Below are positions 18,820 to 28,814 of a DNA stretch of 64,000 nucleotides, in pieces. Each line of letters opens with the position of its first letter. Positions within the stretch are counted from its first letter, which is position 1. The notes under the pieces were generated by a model, which saw only the letters and a list, made by a program, of their open reading frames with translations, was not told the DNA's origin and ran no database searches. Where the stretch lies: NCBI RefSeq assembly GCF_000186865.1, contig NW_008705566.1, positions 1,298,744-1,362,743 of the forward strand, read 5' to 3'. The position numbers and the translations under genes were made by a program. Source of the DNA: Aureococcus anophagefferens (taxonomy: Eukaryota; Sar; Pelagophyceae; Pelagomonadales; Pelagomonadaceae).

Positions 18820-21307
18820 ATGGCAGCCCTGTCAGTGCGCGCGTGGTGGCTTTTGCTGGCGGTAGCCGTCGCGGACGGCAATAGCCAGCAACGGAAGCGG
18901 CTGCCGAAGAACGCGACGCGCGGCGGCCCGCGGCACGTGCTGCCCTTTTGCAGCGTGGGCCGCGGGCGGAGCAGCGCCATGGTGCGGTCGCTGCCGCGCC
19001 TGAGCCTCGACGCCGCCGGCAAGCCGACGCTCCGGGGCGCGACCTGCAAGGGGAACATGGGCACGTACCACCAGACGTGCTGCGCCGCGGACGCCGCGGG
19101 CTTCAACGGCACGCGCGCGGGCAAGCGCGGCGGCGACGTGCGCCTGAGCTACGGGCTCAACGGCACGGTCTGCATGCCGACGCTCGTCATCTTCGGCGCC
19201 CAGAAGTCCGGGTCCACGGCCCTCGCGGGCTACCTCGCGACCGGCCCCGACGTGCGCTTCGCCCGCCGCAAGGAGGTGCACTACTTCGACTCGCCGCAGC
19301 GGAACTGCCGGGGCACCGCGAGCTACCTCCGGGGCTTCGCGGGCGACGCCGCCTCGACGGTCCCGGACCGCGCGCCGGACTTCGTCACGGCGGAGGCGAC
19401 GCCGTTCTACCTGGCGAGCCCCCACGCGGGCTACAACATGGCGAGGCAGCTGCCGTCGCGGAGCCGGCTCGTCGCGGTGCTCCGCGAGCCCGCCGCGCGC
19501 GCGTACAGCGAGTTCGAGATGGAGTACCGGCGCATCCAGCTCCAGCGCGGCTTTCTGATGGACGCCTACGCCCACACGACGGACATGCTCGTCTGCGTCG
19601 CCCAGGAGCTCCGCGGCCGGAGCCAGGGCAGGACAAGAGAGCGAAATTCCCAACTTCAAAGGCTCATATCTCGGCCGTTTTCCACTCGTTTCGGCTGATT
19701 TTTGGACGAGCGATCATCTATCGGAACGGCTTCGAAGCGTGGATGCTTTTCCGGAACGCGCGCGCGCGAAACACTCACGTTGAAGCGACGTTGAATCTCT
19801 CTTGTCCTGCCCAGGCCGGAGCCTCGGCGACTGCCTCGCGACGCGCAACGCGAGCGCGCTCCGCGCGGACGGCCGCTTCGGCATGCTTCGAATGAAGTTC
19901 CAGGCGGCCATGGCCGTCCGGCCCAACGAGACCCACGTCGCCTGCGTCGACGACGAGGCCTGGAACGGCGCGGGCGAGGGCCGCGCGTTCCGCGGGTGCC
20001 GGGAGGTCGCGGCGGACCCGGACGCGTTCTGCGCGGCGCGCGGCGCGGACGGCGTCGCCGCCGCCGACGCCTGCCTGGCGACCTGCGGCGCCTGCGGCGA
20101 CCCGGACGCGGCGACGGAGGACGACGAGCCGTCCGGGCGGGGGGCGGACCTCGCGGCCGTCGGCGCGTTCGCGTCGTTCCTCCTCGAGTGCTTCGCGCCG
20201 CTGAGCCGCGGCGCGAACCTCGTCTACCACGCCCGGTCGCCCGCCTGCGCGCCGGAGGGCGCGCCGCGGAACCTGCGGGCGGGCCTGGCGCTCATCGCGC
20301 CGCGCCTGCTCTTCTGCGCGGCGCGCGCGGCGCCGGAGACGCGCGCGGCGTTCGTGGCGCACTTCGAGGCGTGCATCGACAGCGAGCCCGCCGCGTCCAA
20401 GGTCCTGCTCCAGGCCAGCGACGCCGACGCCTGGGCCGCCTTCACGGACCTCGTGAAGCGCCGCTTCTTCGGCGCGCCGGACCTCGCGAAACCGCCGCGC
20501 GCCGCGGACGCGCCGAGGCCGCCGCCGCCGCCGCTCGCCGCGCTCGTCATCCACTGCTTCCCGCCGCCGCCGGCGGCGAGGCGCGCCAGGCTCGACCCGA
20601 GGCAGCGCGTCGTGCTCACGTCCAAGTGCCTGCCGCCCCTCGAGCGCCTGCCCCCAAAGGACGCGATGTTTCACGAGGCCGCGGCGCTCCAGAAGTGCGC
20701 CAAGGAGACGCTCGGCTCCTACACGGCCGTGGCCAAGAGCAACGCCGCGGCCCACGCCTTCGTCGAGGACTGCATCGGCGAGGGCAAGATCAACGGCGGC
20801 ATCCAGTCCATGTACGTCTACCGCTCCCTCTACTCGACGCAGCTCCGCGCGAACTTCCTCCACCACGGCGTCCCGCCCGAGTCCATCCTCGTGCTGGACC
20901 AGGCCGAGCTCCGGCACCGGCCCAAGGACGCCCTCAGGAAGGTCCACAAGCACGTCGGCCTGCCGTCCTTCGCCTACGCGCCCGAGCTCCTCGCGCCGGG
21001 CTCGCCGCTCCTCGCCAAGTCCATCGCCGAGACCTTCGACCACTTCGACGAGTCCATCGGCTGGAGCCTCGACGGCGAGAAGTCCTACGACACGCCCATC
21101 CCCGAGCGCCTCAACGCGGGGCTCATCGTCTTCTTCCAGGCCCACAACGCGGACCTCTTCGACCTGCTCCAGGTACCGCCCTTCGACGGCTGGTCCCTCG
21201 TCGGCTCCCACAAGGACCTCATCGCCAAGCACAGCGGCAGCCAGAACCAGCCCACGGCCGACGCGCCCTACGCCGGCCGCGACCCCTACGGCGCCGGCGG
21301 CCCGTAA
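18820..21307 (+). CDS. secretory-pathway sulfotransferase with cysteine-rich insertion
   Basis: Exons 18820-19615 and 19815-21307, 762 residues; the intron is an introner. The signal peptide or anchor is MAALSVRAWWLLLAVAVADG. The PAPS 5'-phosphosulfate loop is visible as IFGAQKSGSTALAGYL (about residue 125) and the 3'-phosphate motif as VLREPAARAYSEFEMEYR. The C-terminal half of the fold reappears after about 330 residues as SMYVYRSLYSTQLRANFL and SILVLDQAEL. Between them lies a six-cysteine module ending DACLATCGACG that resembles a ShK-type domain, plus a long Ala/Pro-rich region. It probably sulfates glycans or proteins in the Golgi lumen; the acceptor is unknown. The start was chosen because it opens the signal peptide. 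Confidence 0.85.
19624..19814 (+). mobile_element. introner element, family 1, copy 4
   Basis: This 191-bp element has ends CAGGGCAGGACAAGAG and CTCTTGTCCTGCCCAG. The target duplication GCCGGAGC lies at 19616-19623 and 19815-19822. The intron is 19616-19814, with a GC donor from the target and the AG from the element end. It restores the frame as GAG CTC CGC GGC CGG AGC CTC. Confidence 0.94.
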
Positions 21308-21319
21308 AAACACAGTCAA

Positions 21320-22489
21320 CTAGGAGAGGAACGCGTCGTCCGGCGGCGCGCGCGACAGGCACGCCGCGAGCGCGGCGTCCCTCCGGCCGCCGTCGAGGGG
21401 CGCGGACGCGCCGACGTTCGCGACGCAGGCGGCGCCGCAGGCGCAGCCCAGGCAGAGCGCGTAGCGCAGGCTCCTCTGCTCGAGGCCCGCGACGAAGCCG
21501 GCCGCGAACGCGTCGCCCGCGCCAGTGGGGTCCGCGACGGCGACGTCGGCGCGCGGCGAGCGCGCGACGACGATCGCGCCGTCGGCCCGCGGTACGACGG
21601 CGAGCGCGCCGCGCGGGCCGAGCGTGACGACGCAGCAGCGCGCGGCTTTCAGGTCCAGGAGCGCGCGCGCGTCGGCCTCCGCGCCGCCCGCGGACGGCGC
21701 GCGCCGCGCCGCGACGACGGCCCGGGCCTCGTCCTCCGAGAGGATGAGGTAGTCGGGCCCGTCGTCGCCGGCGAGCTCCGCCGTGCCGATGCCGTCCCAC
21801 GCGCCCGTCGCGTCGTGCTGCGCGCCGAGCGACGTCGCGGCGCCCGCGGCGCGCGCGGACCGGAACAGCGCCGCCGCGCCGCCGCGGAGCGCCGTGCAGT
21901 TGTAGTAGCCCGCGAGGTGGACGTGGCCCCCGTCCCGGGCGCGCGCCACGGCTTTTTCGGCCCCCAGGTCCGCCGCCGTCGCGACGTCGACGACGCCCCG
22001 GTGCGTCGCGAAGCCCCGGTCCTCGCCGCTGAGCACGACGCACGCGCCCGTGCCGCCCGGGAGGCCCGCCGCCGCGAAGAGCGCGACGCCGCGGCTCCGC
22101 GCGGACCGCGCGAGGAAGGCGCCGAACTCGTCGTCGGCGAGCGCCGTGTGCAGCGCGACGCCGCCCGCGACGCCCGCGAGGTGCACGGCCGTGTTCAGCG
22201 CGGAGCCGCCCGCCTGCATCGTGATCGGCGTCGGCGCGAGCACGTCCGCGTTCCACCGCGGCAGCTCCGCGAGGCCGCAGACGAGCACGTCGACGAAGGC
22301 GTCGCCGAGGACGACGATGCCGCCGCCGGCGTCGTCCGAGCTGCGCGTGCGCTTCCTCGAGCCGTCGGCGTCTTCCTCGAGGCTGCGCTTCTTCGTGCCC
22401 GGTTTCGGCCGCCGCCGCCGGTACAGGACGTACAGCGCGACGCCGGCGCCGGCGCACACGGCTGCGACGACGCTGCCTGGACGCACCAT
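21320..22489 (-). CDS. membrane-anchored pfkB/ribokinase-family sugar or nucleoside kinase
   Basis: 389 residues. Residues 4-23 (PGSVVAAVCAGAGVALYVLY) form a transmembrane anchor followed by a stop-transfer RRRRPKPGTKKR. The pfkB fold follows, with GDAFVDVLVCG, the substrate-side GGSALNTAVHLAGVAGG, and the ATP/anion-hole signature DPTGAGDAFAAGFVAGL containing the catalytic Asp. Family members phosphorylate ribose, adenosine, fructose and related substrates; the substrate here cannot be told. A membrane anchor is unusual for the family, most members being soluble. Stops 12 bp from the sulfotransferase gene. Confidence 0.85.
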   Translation of the reverse strand: MVRPGSVVAAVCAGAGVALYVLYRRRRPKPGTKKRSLEEDADGSRKRTRSSDDAGGGIVVLGDAFVDVLVCGLAELPRWNADVLAPTPITMQAGGSALNTAVHLAGVAGGVALHTALADDEFGAFLARSARSRGVALFAAAGLPGGTGACVVLSGEDRGFATHRGVVDVATAADLGAEKAVARARDGGHVHLAGYYNCTALRGGAAALFRSARAAGAATSLGAQHDATGAWDGIGTAELAGDDGPDYLILSEDEARAVVAARRAPSAGGAEADARALLDLKAARCCVVTLGPRGALAVVPRADGAIVVARSPRADVAVADPTGAGDAFAAGFVAGLEQRSLRYALCLGCACGAACVANVGASAPLDGGRRDAALAACLSRAPPDDAFLS

Positions 22490-23024
22490 ATTCGAGAGAT
22501 GGATTTGCTTCTAGCGTGAAAGTTAGATTAAGAGCAAGCTAAGCGGGGCAAAATTAAACCGACCATTCCGGCGCCGTAAACACGCGCGGCAGGCCGCCGG
22601 CGGACAGCTCGGGCGGCGGAGACAACTGACAAAAATCGGCGCGTCCAAAACGGACATCGTTGGACCGCTGCGTCTATGCGCGCGCTCACGGCGCCGGAGC
22701 CATAGCTGTGAGATGGGTTAGATTAAGAGAATTACGAAAACTCTTCGGATTTGAGCTTTTCTAACGAAGCTGAGTCGAAGATATTTTGAAAATTTCAGCG
22801 CATATGACGCGCGCGCGCGCGGCGGTAGAGGTGTCAGGAGGCATGCGCCGGCCAAAGCCGTGTTCTCTTAATCTGACCATTCTCTTAATTTAACTCTCAC
22901 TCTAGCGGTGGCCGATGCGCAGGTTAGCTTCAGCTGGTGCATCACGATCATCACGACGGCATCTCGGGCCCGCGCGGCATGGGGGCTGCTTCGAGCTAGT
23001 CGACTTCCGCTCGCCGCCGCCGCC
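22490..23024. other. intergenic region between pfkB kinase and TPR-glycosyltransferase, mostly MITE-like repeat
   Basis: The 535 bp between the divergent genes are AT-richer than their surroundings. Most of the region (22511-22905) is the nested inverted repeat listed separately. The rest holds the 5' UTR of the plus-strand gene. Confidence 0.6.
22511..22905. repeat. nested inverted repeat, MITE-like element
   Basis: Outer arms of 24 bp (22511-22534, CTAGCGTGAAAGTTAGATTA..., and 22882-22905) are inverted with three mismatches. Inner arms of 16 bp (22716-22731, GGTTAGATTAAGAGAA, and 22863-22878) are inverted with one mismatch. Outer and inner arms share the core TTAGATTAAGAG. No coding capacity is present. 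This suggests a short non-autonomous DNA transposon inserted into, or duplicated within, another copy. No clear target duplication beyond a possible CTAG or CTAGCG. Confidence 0.6.
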
Positions 23025-25447
23025 ATGGAGGTCATGTGCTTGGCGGAGTTCGGCGAAGGCGGCAGCCTGCCGCTGCGGCTGAAGCTCACGGACAAGCAGA
23101 CGCGTAGCAAGACGTGCGGCGACGTCCTGGAGGTCCTGCGGCAGCAGGCGGAGAAGCGGCGGCCCGGCGGCTTCCCGGCCGGCGCGGCCCTCGTGCTCTG
23201 CCGCCAGACGGCGCGCGGCGCCGTCCCCTGCGACCCGGCGGCGGCAGTCGCCGACGCCCTCCGCGCGGGCGACGTGCTGCGCCTCGCGCTCGCGTCGAAG
23301 CCGCCGCGGCCGCCGAGGGACGCGGAAGCAAAGCCGCGCGCCGCGGGCGGCGGGGCCAACGGCAACAAGAAGAAGCTGGGCAGCCCGCGACCGCCGAAGC
23401 CCAAGGTCGACGTGGCCTACGAGCCGCCGCCCGCGCCGGCGTCGCGGAGCCCGCTCGCGCGCGACTGGGACGAGTTCGGCCCGCCCGCGGCGCTCGAGCG
23501 CGAGAGTGCGGCGACGACGGCCTGGGCGCACTTCGGCGGCGCGGCGGCGGCGGCGGCGGCCGCGGCGACGACGGCGCCCGCCGCGGCGCCGGCGTCCTTC
23601 GCCGTGGAGCCGCACCGCGCGGCGGGCAACGGCCACTTCGCCGCGAAACGCTTCGGGGACGCGCGCGGCGCGTACGACCGCGCGCTCGAGGCCGCGGCCG
23701 ACGACGCGGCGCGCGCGGCCGTGCTCTCGAACCGCGCGGCCGCGTCGCTGGAGCTCGGCGACTTCGCCGCGGCCGTCAACGACTGCACGGCCGCGCTCGC
23801 TCTCGCGGGCGACGCCACGACGGGCGAGGCGCGGCGCCTCGCGGACAAGGCGCGCTACCGCCGCGCGCTGGGCTCGCTGGCGCTCGGCGACCTGGCCTCG
23901 GCGAAGCGCGACCACGGCGACCTCGGACCCGGCCGGCCCAGGTGGGCCGCGGTCGCGCGGCGCGCGGACGAGCTCGAGGCCGGCGCGGCCGCGCGCCGCG
24001 GCGCGACGGCCGCGGAGGCGAACGCGCGAAAGGCGCGGACGCGGACCGTCGCCGCGACGACGGACTGCCGCGTGAGCTGCATCGCGCCGACGACGACGGA
24101 GCGCCACGCCTTCCACGGCGCCGCGCTCTACGCGAGCTTCGCCGCGCAGACGCACGACAACCGCGAGCTCGTCGTCGTCGACACGGGCCCGGCGCCGTCG
24201 CCCTTCTTCACGACGCCCGGCTCGCCGGGCAAAGAGGACAACCGCGTGATCTACACCCACGCCGTCCACCACGCGACCATCGGCGGCAAGCGCAACGTCG
24301 CGCTCCGGTTGGCGACCGGCGACGTCGTCGCGCACTTCGACGACGACGACGTCTACGCGCCGACCTACCTCGCGACCATGCTCGGCGCCATGGCGGCGCA
24401 GGACGCCAAGTTCGTCAAGCTCAGCGCCTGGTTCGTCCACGACATGGGCTCGGGCGCCTGGGGCCATTTTGATATCGACGGCTTCGACGCGCGGACCGAG
24501 CTCGGCGCGAGGCTCCGCCTGCACCCGAACCTCGCGAAGCTGTCGAGCCAGTTTTTGTTGACCTACGGCTTCAGCTTCGTCTACGAGAAGTCCCTGTTCC
24601 CCGCGTTCACCTTCGTCGACACGAACTGGGGCGAGGACCAGGCGATCCTCGCCGAGCTGAACCGCGTCGGCGTGCCGGTCGCGTTCCACGCGGACCGCGA
24701 GGGCATCTGCATCCACAACCAGCACGGCGAGAACTGCAGCCGGAGCTTCTGCCACACGGCCGTGGACGTGGCCGCGTTCACGCGGGCGGGGTCGCCGCTG
24801 AAGCGCGGCGTCGACGAGGCGATCCCGCTGATCCGCGACACGCTCTACCGCGGCCGCAACGCGGTCCAGCCCATCCGCCAGCGGTCCGACGCACCGTGCG
24901 TGTCCCATCTCGAGGGCGGGCTCTTCATCTGGGAGACGCAGCTCGCGCTCGTCGCCGGCGGCCGCGACCCGGCGGCGGACGACAGGGCAGCAAAAGAGAG
25001 CGACATTCCCAACTTCAAAGGCTCCTATCTCGGCCATTTTCCACTCGTTTCGGCTGATTTTTGGACGAGCGATCATCTCTCGGAACGGTCTCGAAGCGTG
25101 GATGCTTTTTCCGGAACGCGCGCGCGCGGAACACTCATGTTGAAGCGAACTTGAATCACCCTTTTGCTGCCCAGGCGGACGACGCGCCCGTCCGCGAGAC
25201 GTTCCGCGCGTTCGAGACCTGGATCTACAGCGGCAACGGCTTCTCCCAGGAGCGCTACGCCAAGCTCAAGCTCGAGCGCCCGGACCCGCCGGACCGCCTC
25301 GTCGACGGCGACGACGACGCCGGCGTCGAGGCCGCCGTCGGCCACGGCCTCGAGCAACTCCGCGCGCGCGAGGGCCTCGACCACGCGCCGGGCGCCATCG
25401 TCAACCCGGACGCGTACCGCGACGGCGGCATCGCGAACCCGAACTAA
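23025..25447 (+). CDS. ubiquitin-like/TPR/GT-A glycosyltransferase fusion
   Basis: Exons 23025-24974 and 25175-25447, 740 residues; the intron is an introner. ATG in context GCCGCCGCCATGG. Residues 1-90 look like a ubiquitin-like fold (LPLRLKLTDKQTRSKTCGDV to LRAGDVLRLAL). After a Pro/Ala linker, residues about 200-320 are TPRs (HRAAGNGHFAAKRFGDARGA, VLSNRAAASLELGDFAAAVN). From about 350 a family-2-like GT-A domain follows: RVSCIAPTTTERHAF, GKRNVALRLATGDVVAHFDD with a DDDD metal site, and NWGEDQAILAEL, a likely acceptor/catalytic ED. No signal peptide is seen, so the enzyme may be cytosolic. Donor and acceptor unknown. The fusion order is unusual. Confidence 0.82.
24983..25174 (+). mobile_element. 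introner element, family 1, copy 5
   Basis: This 192-bp element has ends CAGGGCAGCAAAAGAG and CCCTTTTGCTGCCCAG. The target duplication GCGGACGA lies at 24975-24982 and 25175-25182. The intron 24975-25174 (200 bp) has a GC donor from the target and AG from the element. Splicing restores GCG GCG GAC GAC GCG CCC in frame. Confidence 0.95.
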
Positions 25448-25706
25448 CGAGACAGCCGGGTGGGTGTCGGCAGGCGGCCTTCGAAACCGGCGCGCTGAGG
25501 GAGACGTCGTACGGAAAGCGCCAGTGGATGCGAGCTTGAACATACGCTAGGCGAAACGTACTCCTAGTCGCCCGCGCGCGACGCATGGCTGCGTGAATTC
25601 GATGAAGCGCATGATCCTTTAAAGTCCGAAACTTTGAATATAGACGCTTAAAAACAACCCATTGCAACCCCAACCAACCACTGAACGCAACCCCGCGCCC
25701 CCTCCC

Positions 25707-28700
25707 ATGGCGGAGCAGCTCCGCTACACGAGCAAGCCGCTCTACCTCCTCACGCGCGCGGACCAGCCCTTCACGGGCACGGAGAACCCCTTGCGCATCG
25801 AGCGCCTCCCCCGGGCGAATGAGATCGAGGAGCACGAGGCGACGAACGGCGCCGCCGACGCGCCGGCGGCGCCCGCGCCCGCGGTGTCCGCCGGCGACGT
25901 CGCGGTCCTCGAGAAAGCGCAGCTCGCGGAGCTTCGAAGACAACACGAGGCGCTGTCCCAACCCTTGGTCGGGTCGCCCCCCGCGGCGCCGAAGCCGCCG
26001 AGCCACGGGCCGAGCTGGTACGCGTTCTGCCCCGACGACGAGGTCCTGGACCACGCGTCGTACCTCGCGCCGTTCAAGGCCATCGGCAAGTGCCGCGAGT
26101 CGCGCGCACTCGAGCGCGAGGAGCGCAAGCGGCGCGTGGACCACGAGGAGTGGCGGCGGCGCAAGCAGGGCCGCTTCGGCCGCGAGCTCGTCGCGCGGCG
26201 CGACGACGTCATGAAGGCGGGCCGCGCGCGGCGCGCCGAGGCCGCGCGGCGCGCGCGCGGCTGCAAGGCGAAGCTCGAGCTCGACACGCACCGCATCGAG
26301 GTCGAGGAGTCGCGGACCGCGCGGCGGCGGCTCCAGGCGCTCCGCGCCAACGACATGGCCGCCTACACGCAGCTCGTCGAGGAGACGAAGAACAAGCGGC
26401 TCAAGTACCTGCTCGAGCAGACGGACTCGTACATCCGGAACATCACGGACCAGGTGGGCCTGCTGCGGGACGCGGAGGTCGACGCGGAGGCGCGCAAGGC
26501 GGCGAAGGAGGCCAAGGAGTCCGGCGAGGCGGTCCGCGCGGCGACGCGGCCCGCGGAGAAGCCCCGGGACGAGTCGTACGCGCTCGACGCGGACGAGCAG
26601 CGGCGGAACGCGACGGCGGAGTACTACAAGACGACGCACGCGACGTCCGAGGAGGTGCGCCAGCCGAAGATGCTCGTGGGGGGGCAGCTCAAGGAGTACC
26701 AGCTCGCGGGGCTCACGTGGATGGTGAGCCTCTACAACAACCGGCTCAACGGCATCCTCGCGGACGAGATGGGCCTCGGCAAGACGATCCAGTCCATCGC
26801 GCTCTTGGCGCACCTGCTGGAGAAGGGCAACCCGGGCCCGTTCCTCGTCGTGGCGCCCCTGTCGACCCTGTCGAACTGGAGCCACGAGTTCGCCAAGTGG
26901 GCGCCGGGCATGACCGTGCTCACGTACAAGGGCCCGCCGGCGGCGCGCAAGGAGGCGCAGCGCGAGCTCGCGGCGCTCGGCGAGGCGACGACCAAGGGCG
27001 GCCGGCGGCGCCGGCCCGCCCCGGGCGAGGGCCGCCAGGGCTCGCGCCAGCTCAACGTGCTGCTGACGACCTACGAGTACGTCATGCGCGACCGCGCCGT
27101 GCTCCGGCGCGTCGAGTGGGAGTACATCGTCGTCGACGAGGGCCACCGCATGAAGAACGCGAACTCCAAGTTCGCGCAGACGCTCGGCAACCTCTACAGC
27201 GCGAAGCGGCGCCTGCTGCTGACGGGCACGCCGTTGCAGAACTCGCTGCCCGAGCTCTGGGCGCTGTTGAATTTCCTCCTGCCGTCGATCTTCTCGTCCG
27301 TCGACACGTTCGAGGGCTGGTTCAACAAGCCCTTCTCCCAGTTCTCCGGCGCGCCCCAGGCGAACGTCGACAAGGAGGAGTCCTGCGCCCTGGCCCACGA
27401 GGAGCGCATGCTCGTCATCCACCGCCTCCACGAGGTGCTCCGGCCCTTCGTGCTGCGGCGCGTCAAGTCCGCCGTGCTCGGCCAACTACCCGAAAAGGTC
27501 GAGAAGGTGCTGCGCTGCGACCTCACGGCCTGGCAGAAGGTCGTCTACGAGCAGATCCGGTCGTCGGGCGCCGCCGCCGTCGAGGCCAACGGGTCCGCGG
27601 TCCAGGCCGCGGACGACGCGGCGTCGCCCGCCGCGGCCGACAAACCCGGCCGCGGCCGGCCGAAGAAGAAGCGCGACGACGCGGCGTCGCCGGGCGGCCG
27701 CGGGTCGCCGCCGCCCGTGGCCCGGGGCCTGAACAACGTGCTCATGCAGCTGCGCAAGTGCTGCAACCACCCCTTCCTCTTCCGCACGGACGCGTGGCGC
27801 GTCGACGAGTCGCTCGTGCGGTCGTCGGGCAAGTTCCTGCTTTTGGACTCCATGCTGCCCAAGCTCAAGGCCGCGGGCCACCGCGTGCTGCTCTTCAGCC
27901 AGATGACGGCGCTGATGGACCTGCTCGAGGACTTCTTCGCCCTGCGGGACTACGACTACCTGCGGCTCGACGGGTCGACGGCCGCGGACGAGCGCGAGCG
28001 CCGCATGGCGCGGTTCAACGACCCGTCGAGCCCGGCCTTCGTCTTCCTGCTGTCGACGCGCGCGGGGGGGCTGGGCCTGAACCTGGCGTCGGCGGACACG
28101 GTCGTCATCTTCGACAGCGACTGGAACCCCATGATGGACGCGCAGGCGCAGGACCGCGCGCACCGCATCGGCCAGAAGAACGACGTCCGCGTCTTCCGGT
28201 TGATCTCCACGTCGCCCGTCGAGGAGCGCATCCTCCAGCGCGCGACGGACAAGCTCAACATGAACAACCTGATCGTCGAGGCGGGCAAGTTCAGTCGCGA
28301 CTCCAAGGCCGACGAGCGCAAGGCCATGGTCGAGGAGCTCCTCCGCGAGTACGACCCGTCCGGCGACCGCGGCGGCGACGGCGACGGCGACGACGACGGT
28401 GCCAAGGAGCACGACAGCCTCGCCGAGACCATGGCCATCGACGACGGCGAGTACGAGCTCTACGCCGCCGTCGACGCGCGCCGCGCCGCGGCCGGCGCGG
28501 CGCTGCCCGCGATGCGCGACGACGAGGTGCCCCCGTGGGTCCGCGCGGGCGCGAACAGCGCCGCGGAGGGCGCCGCGCTGGACGAGGCCCGCGACGCCAG
28601 GGCCGCCAAGGCCGCCGAGGAGGAGGAGGCCGGCGGCCGCCGCGCGAAGAAGAAGCAGGACTACACGCAGATCTCCGACCGCGCGTTCATGAAGCTCATC

Positions 28701-28796
28701 GGCGGGCCCGAGGAGAAGCCGCCGCTCTACAAGGCCATCGGGCCGAACAAGGGCGAACTCAAGGTCAAGCTCAAGTGCAAGCGGAAGCGCGGCTAG
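25707..28796 (+). CDS. SNF2-family chromatin-remodelling ATPase (SWI/SNF BRM/STH1 type)
   Basis: 1029 residues from MAEQLRYTSK. A helical basic HSA-type region (EEWRRRKQGRFGRELVARRD onward, residues about 150-260) binds actin-related proteins in known members. The ATPase shows NGILADEMGLGKTIQSIALL (Walker A), VVDEGHRMKN (DEGH), LLLTGTPLQNSLPELW, STRAGGLGLNLASADTV and AQDRAHRIGQ (motif VI). A Lys-rich loop (GRGRPKKKRDD) is inserted before the second RecA lobe. The tail resembles a SnAC region (EELLREYDPSG onward), but no bromodomain is present, unlike animal and yeast BRM/SNF2. ATP-driven nucleosome remodelling in the nucleus is a family inference. Intronless. Confidence 0.92.
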   Translation: MAEQLRYTSKPLYLLTRADQPFTGTENPLRIERLPRANEIEEHEATNGAADAPAAPAPAVSAGDVAVLEKAQLAELRRQHEALSQPLVGSPPAAPKPPSHGPSWYAFCPDDEVLDHASYLAPFKAIGKCRESRALEREERKRRVDHEEWRRRKQGRFGRELVARRDDVMKAGRARRAEAARRARGCKAKLELDTHRIEVEESRTARRRLQALRANDMAAYTQLVEETKNKRLKYLLEQTDSYIRNITDQVGLLRDAEVDAEARKAAKEAKESGEAVRAATRPAEKPRDESYALDADEQRRNATAEYYKTTHATSEEVRQPKMLVGGQLKEYQLAGLTWMVSLYNNRLNGILADEMGLGKTIQSIALLAHLLEKGNPGPFLVVAPLSTLSNWSHEFAKWAPGMTVLTYKGPPAARKEAQRELAALGEATTKGGRRRRPAPGEGRQGSRQLNVLLTTYEYVMRDRAVLRRVEWEYIVVDEGHRMKNANSKFAQTLGNLYSAKRRLLLTGTPLQNSLPELWALLNFLLPSIFSSVDTFEGWFNKPFSQFSGAPQANVDKEESCALAHEERMLVIHRLHEVLRPFVLRRVKSAVLGQLPEKVEKVLRCDLTAWQKVVYEQIRSSGAAAVEANGSAVQAADDAASPAAADKPGRGRPKKKRDDAASPGGRGSPPPVARGLNNVLMQLRKCCNHPFLFRTDAWRVDESLVRSSGKFLLLDSMLPKLKAAGHRVLLFSQMTALMDLLEDFFALRDYDYLRLDGSTAADERERRMARFNDPSSPAFVFLLSTRAGGLGLNLASADTVVIFDSDWNPMMDAQAQDRAHRIGQKNDVRVFRLISTSPVEERILQRATDKLNMNNLIVEAGKFSRDSKADERKAMVEELLREYDPSGDRGGDGDGDDDGAKEHDSLAETMAIDDGEYELYAAVDARRAAAGAALPAMRDDEVPPWVRAGANSAAEGAALDEARDARAAKAAEEEEAGGRRAKKKQDYTQISDRAFMKLIGGPEEKPPLYKAIGPNKGELKVKLKCKRKRG

Positions 28797-28814
28797 TAGA
28801 CCGGTACTCTAATA

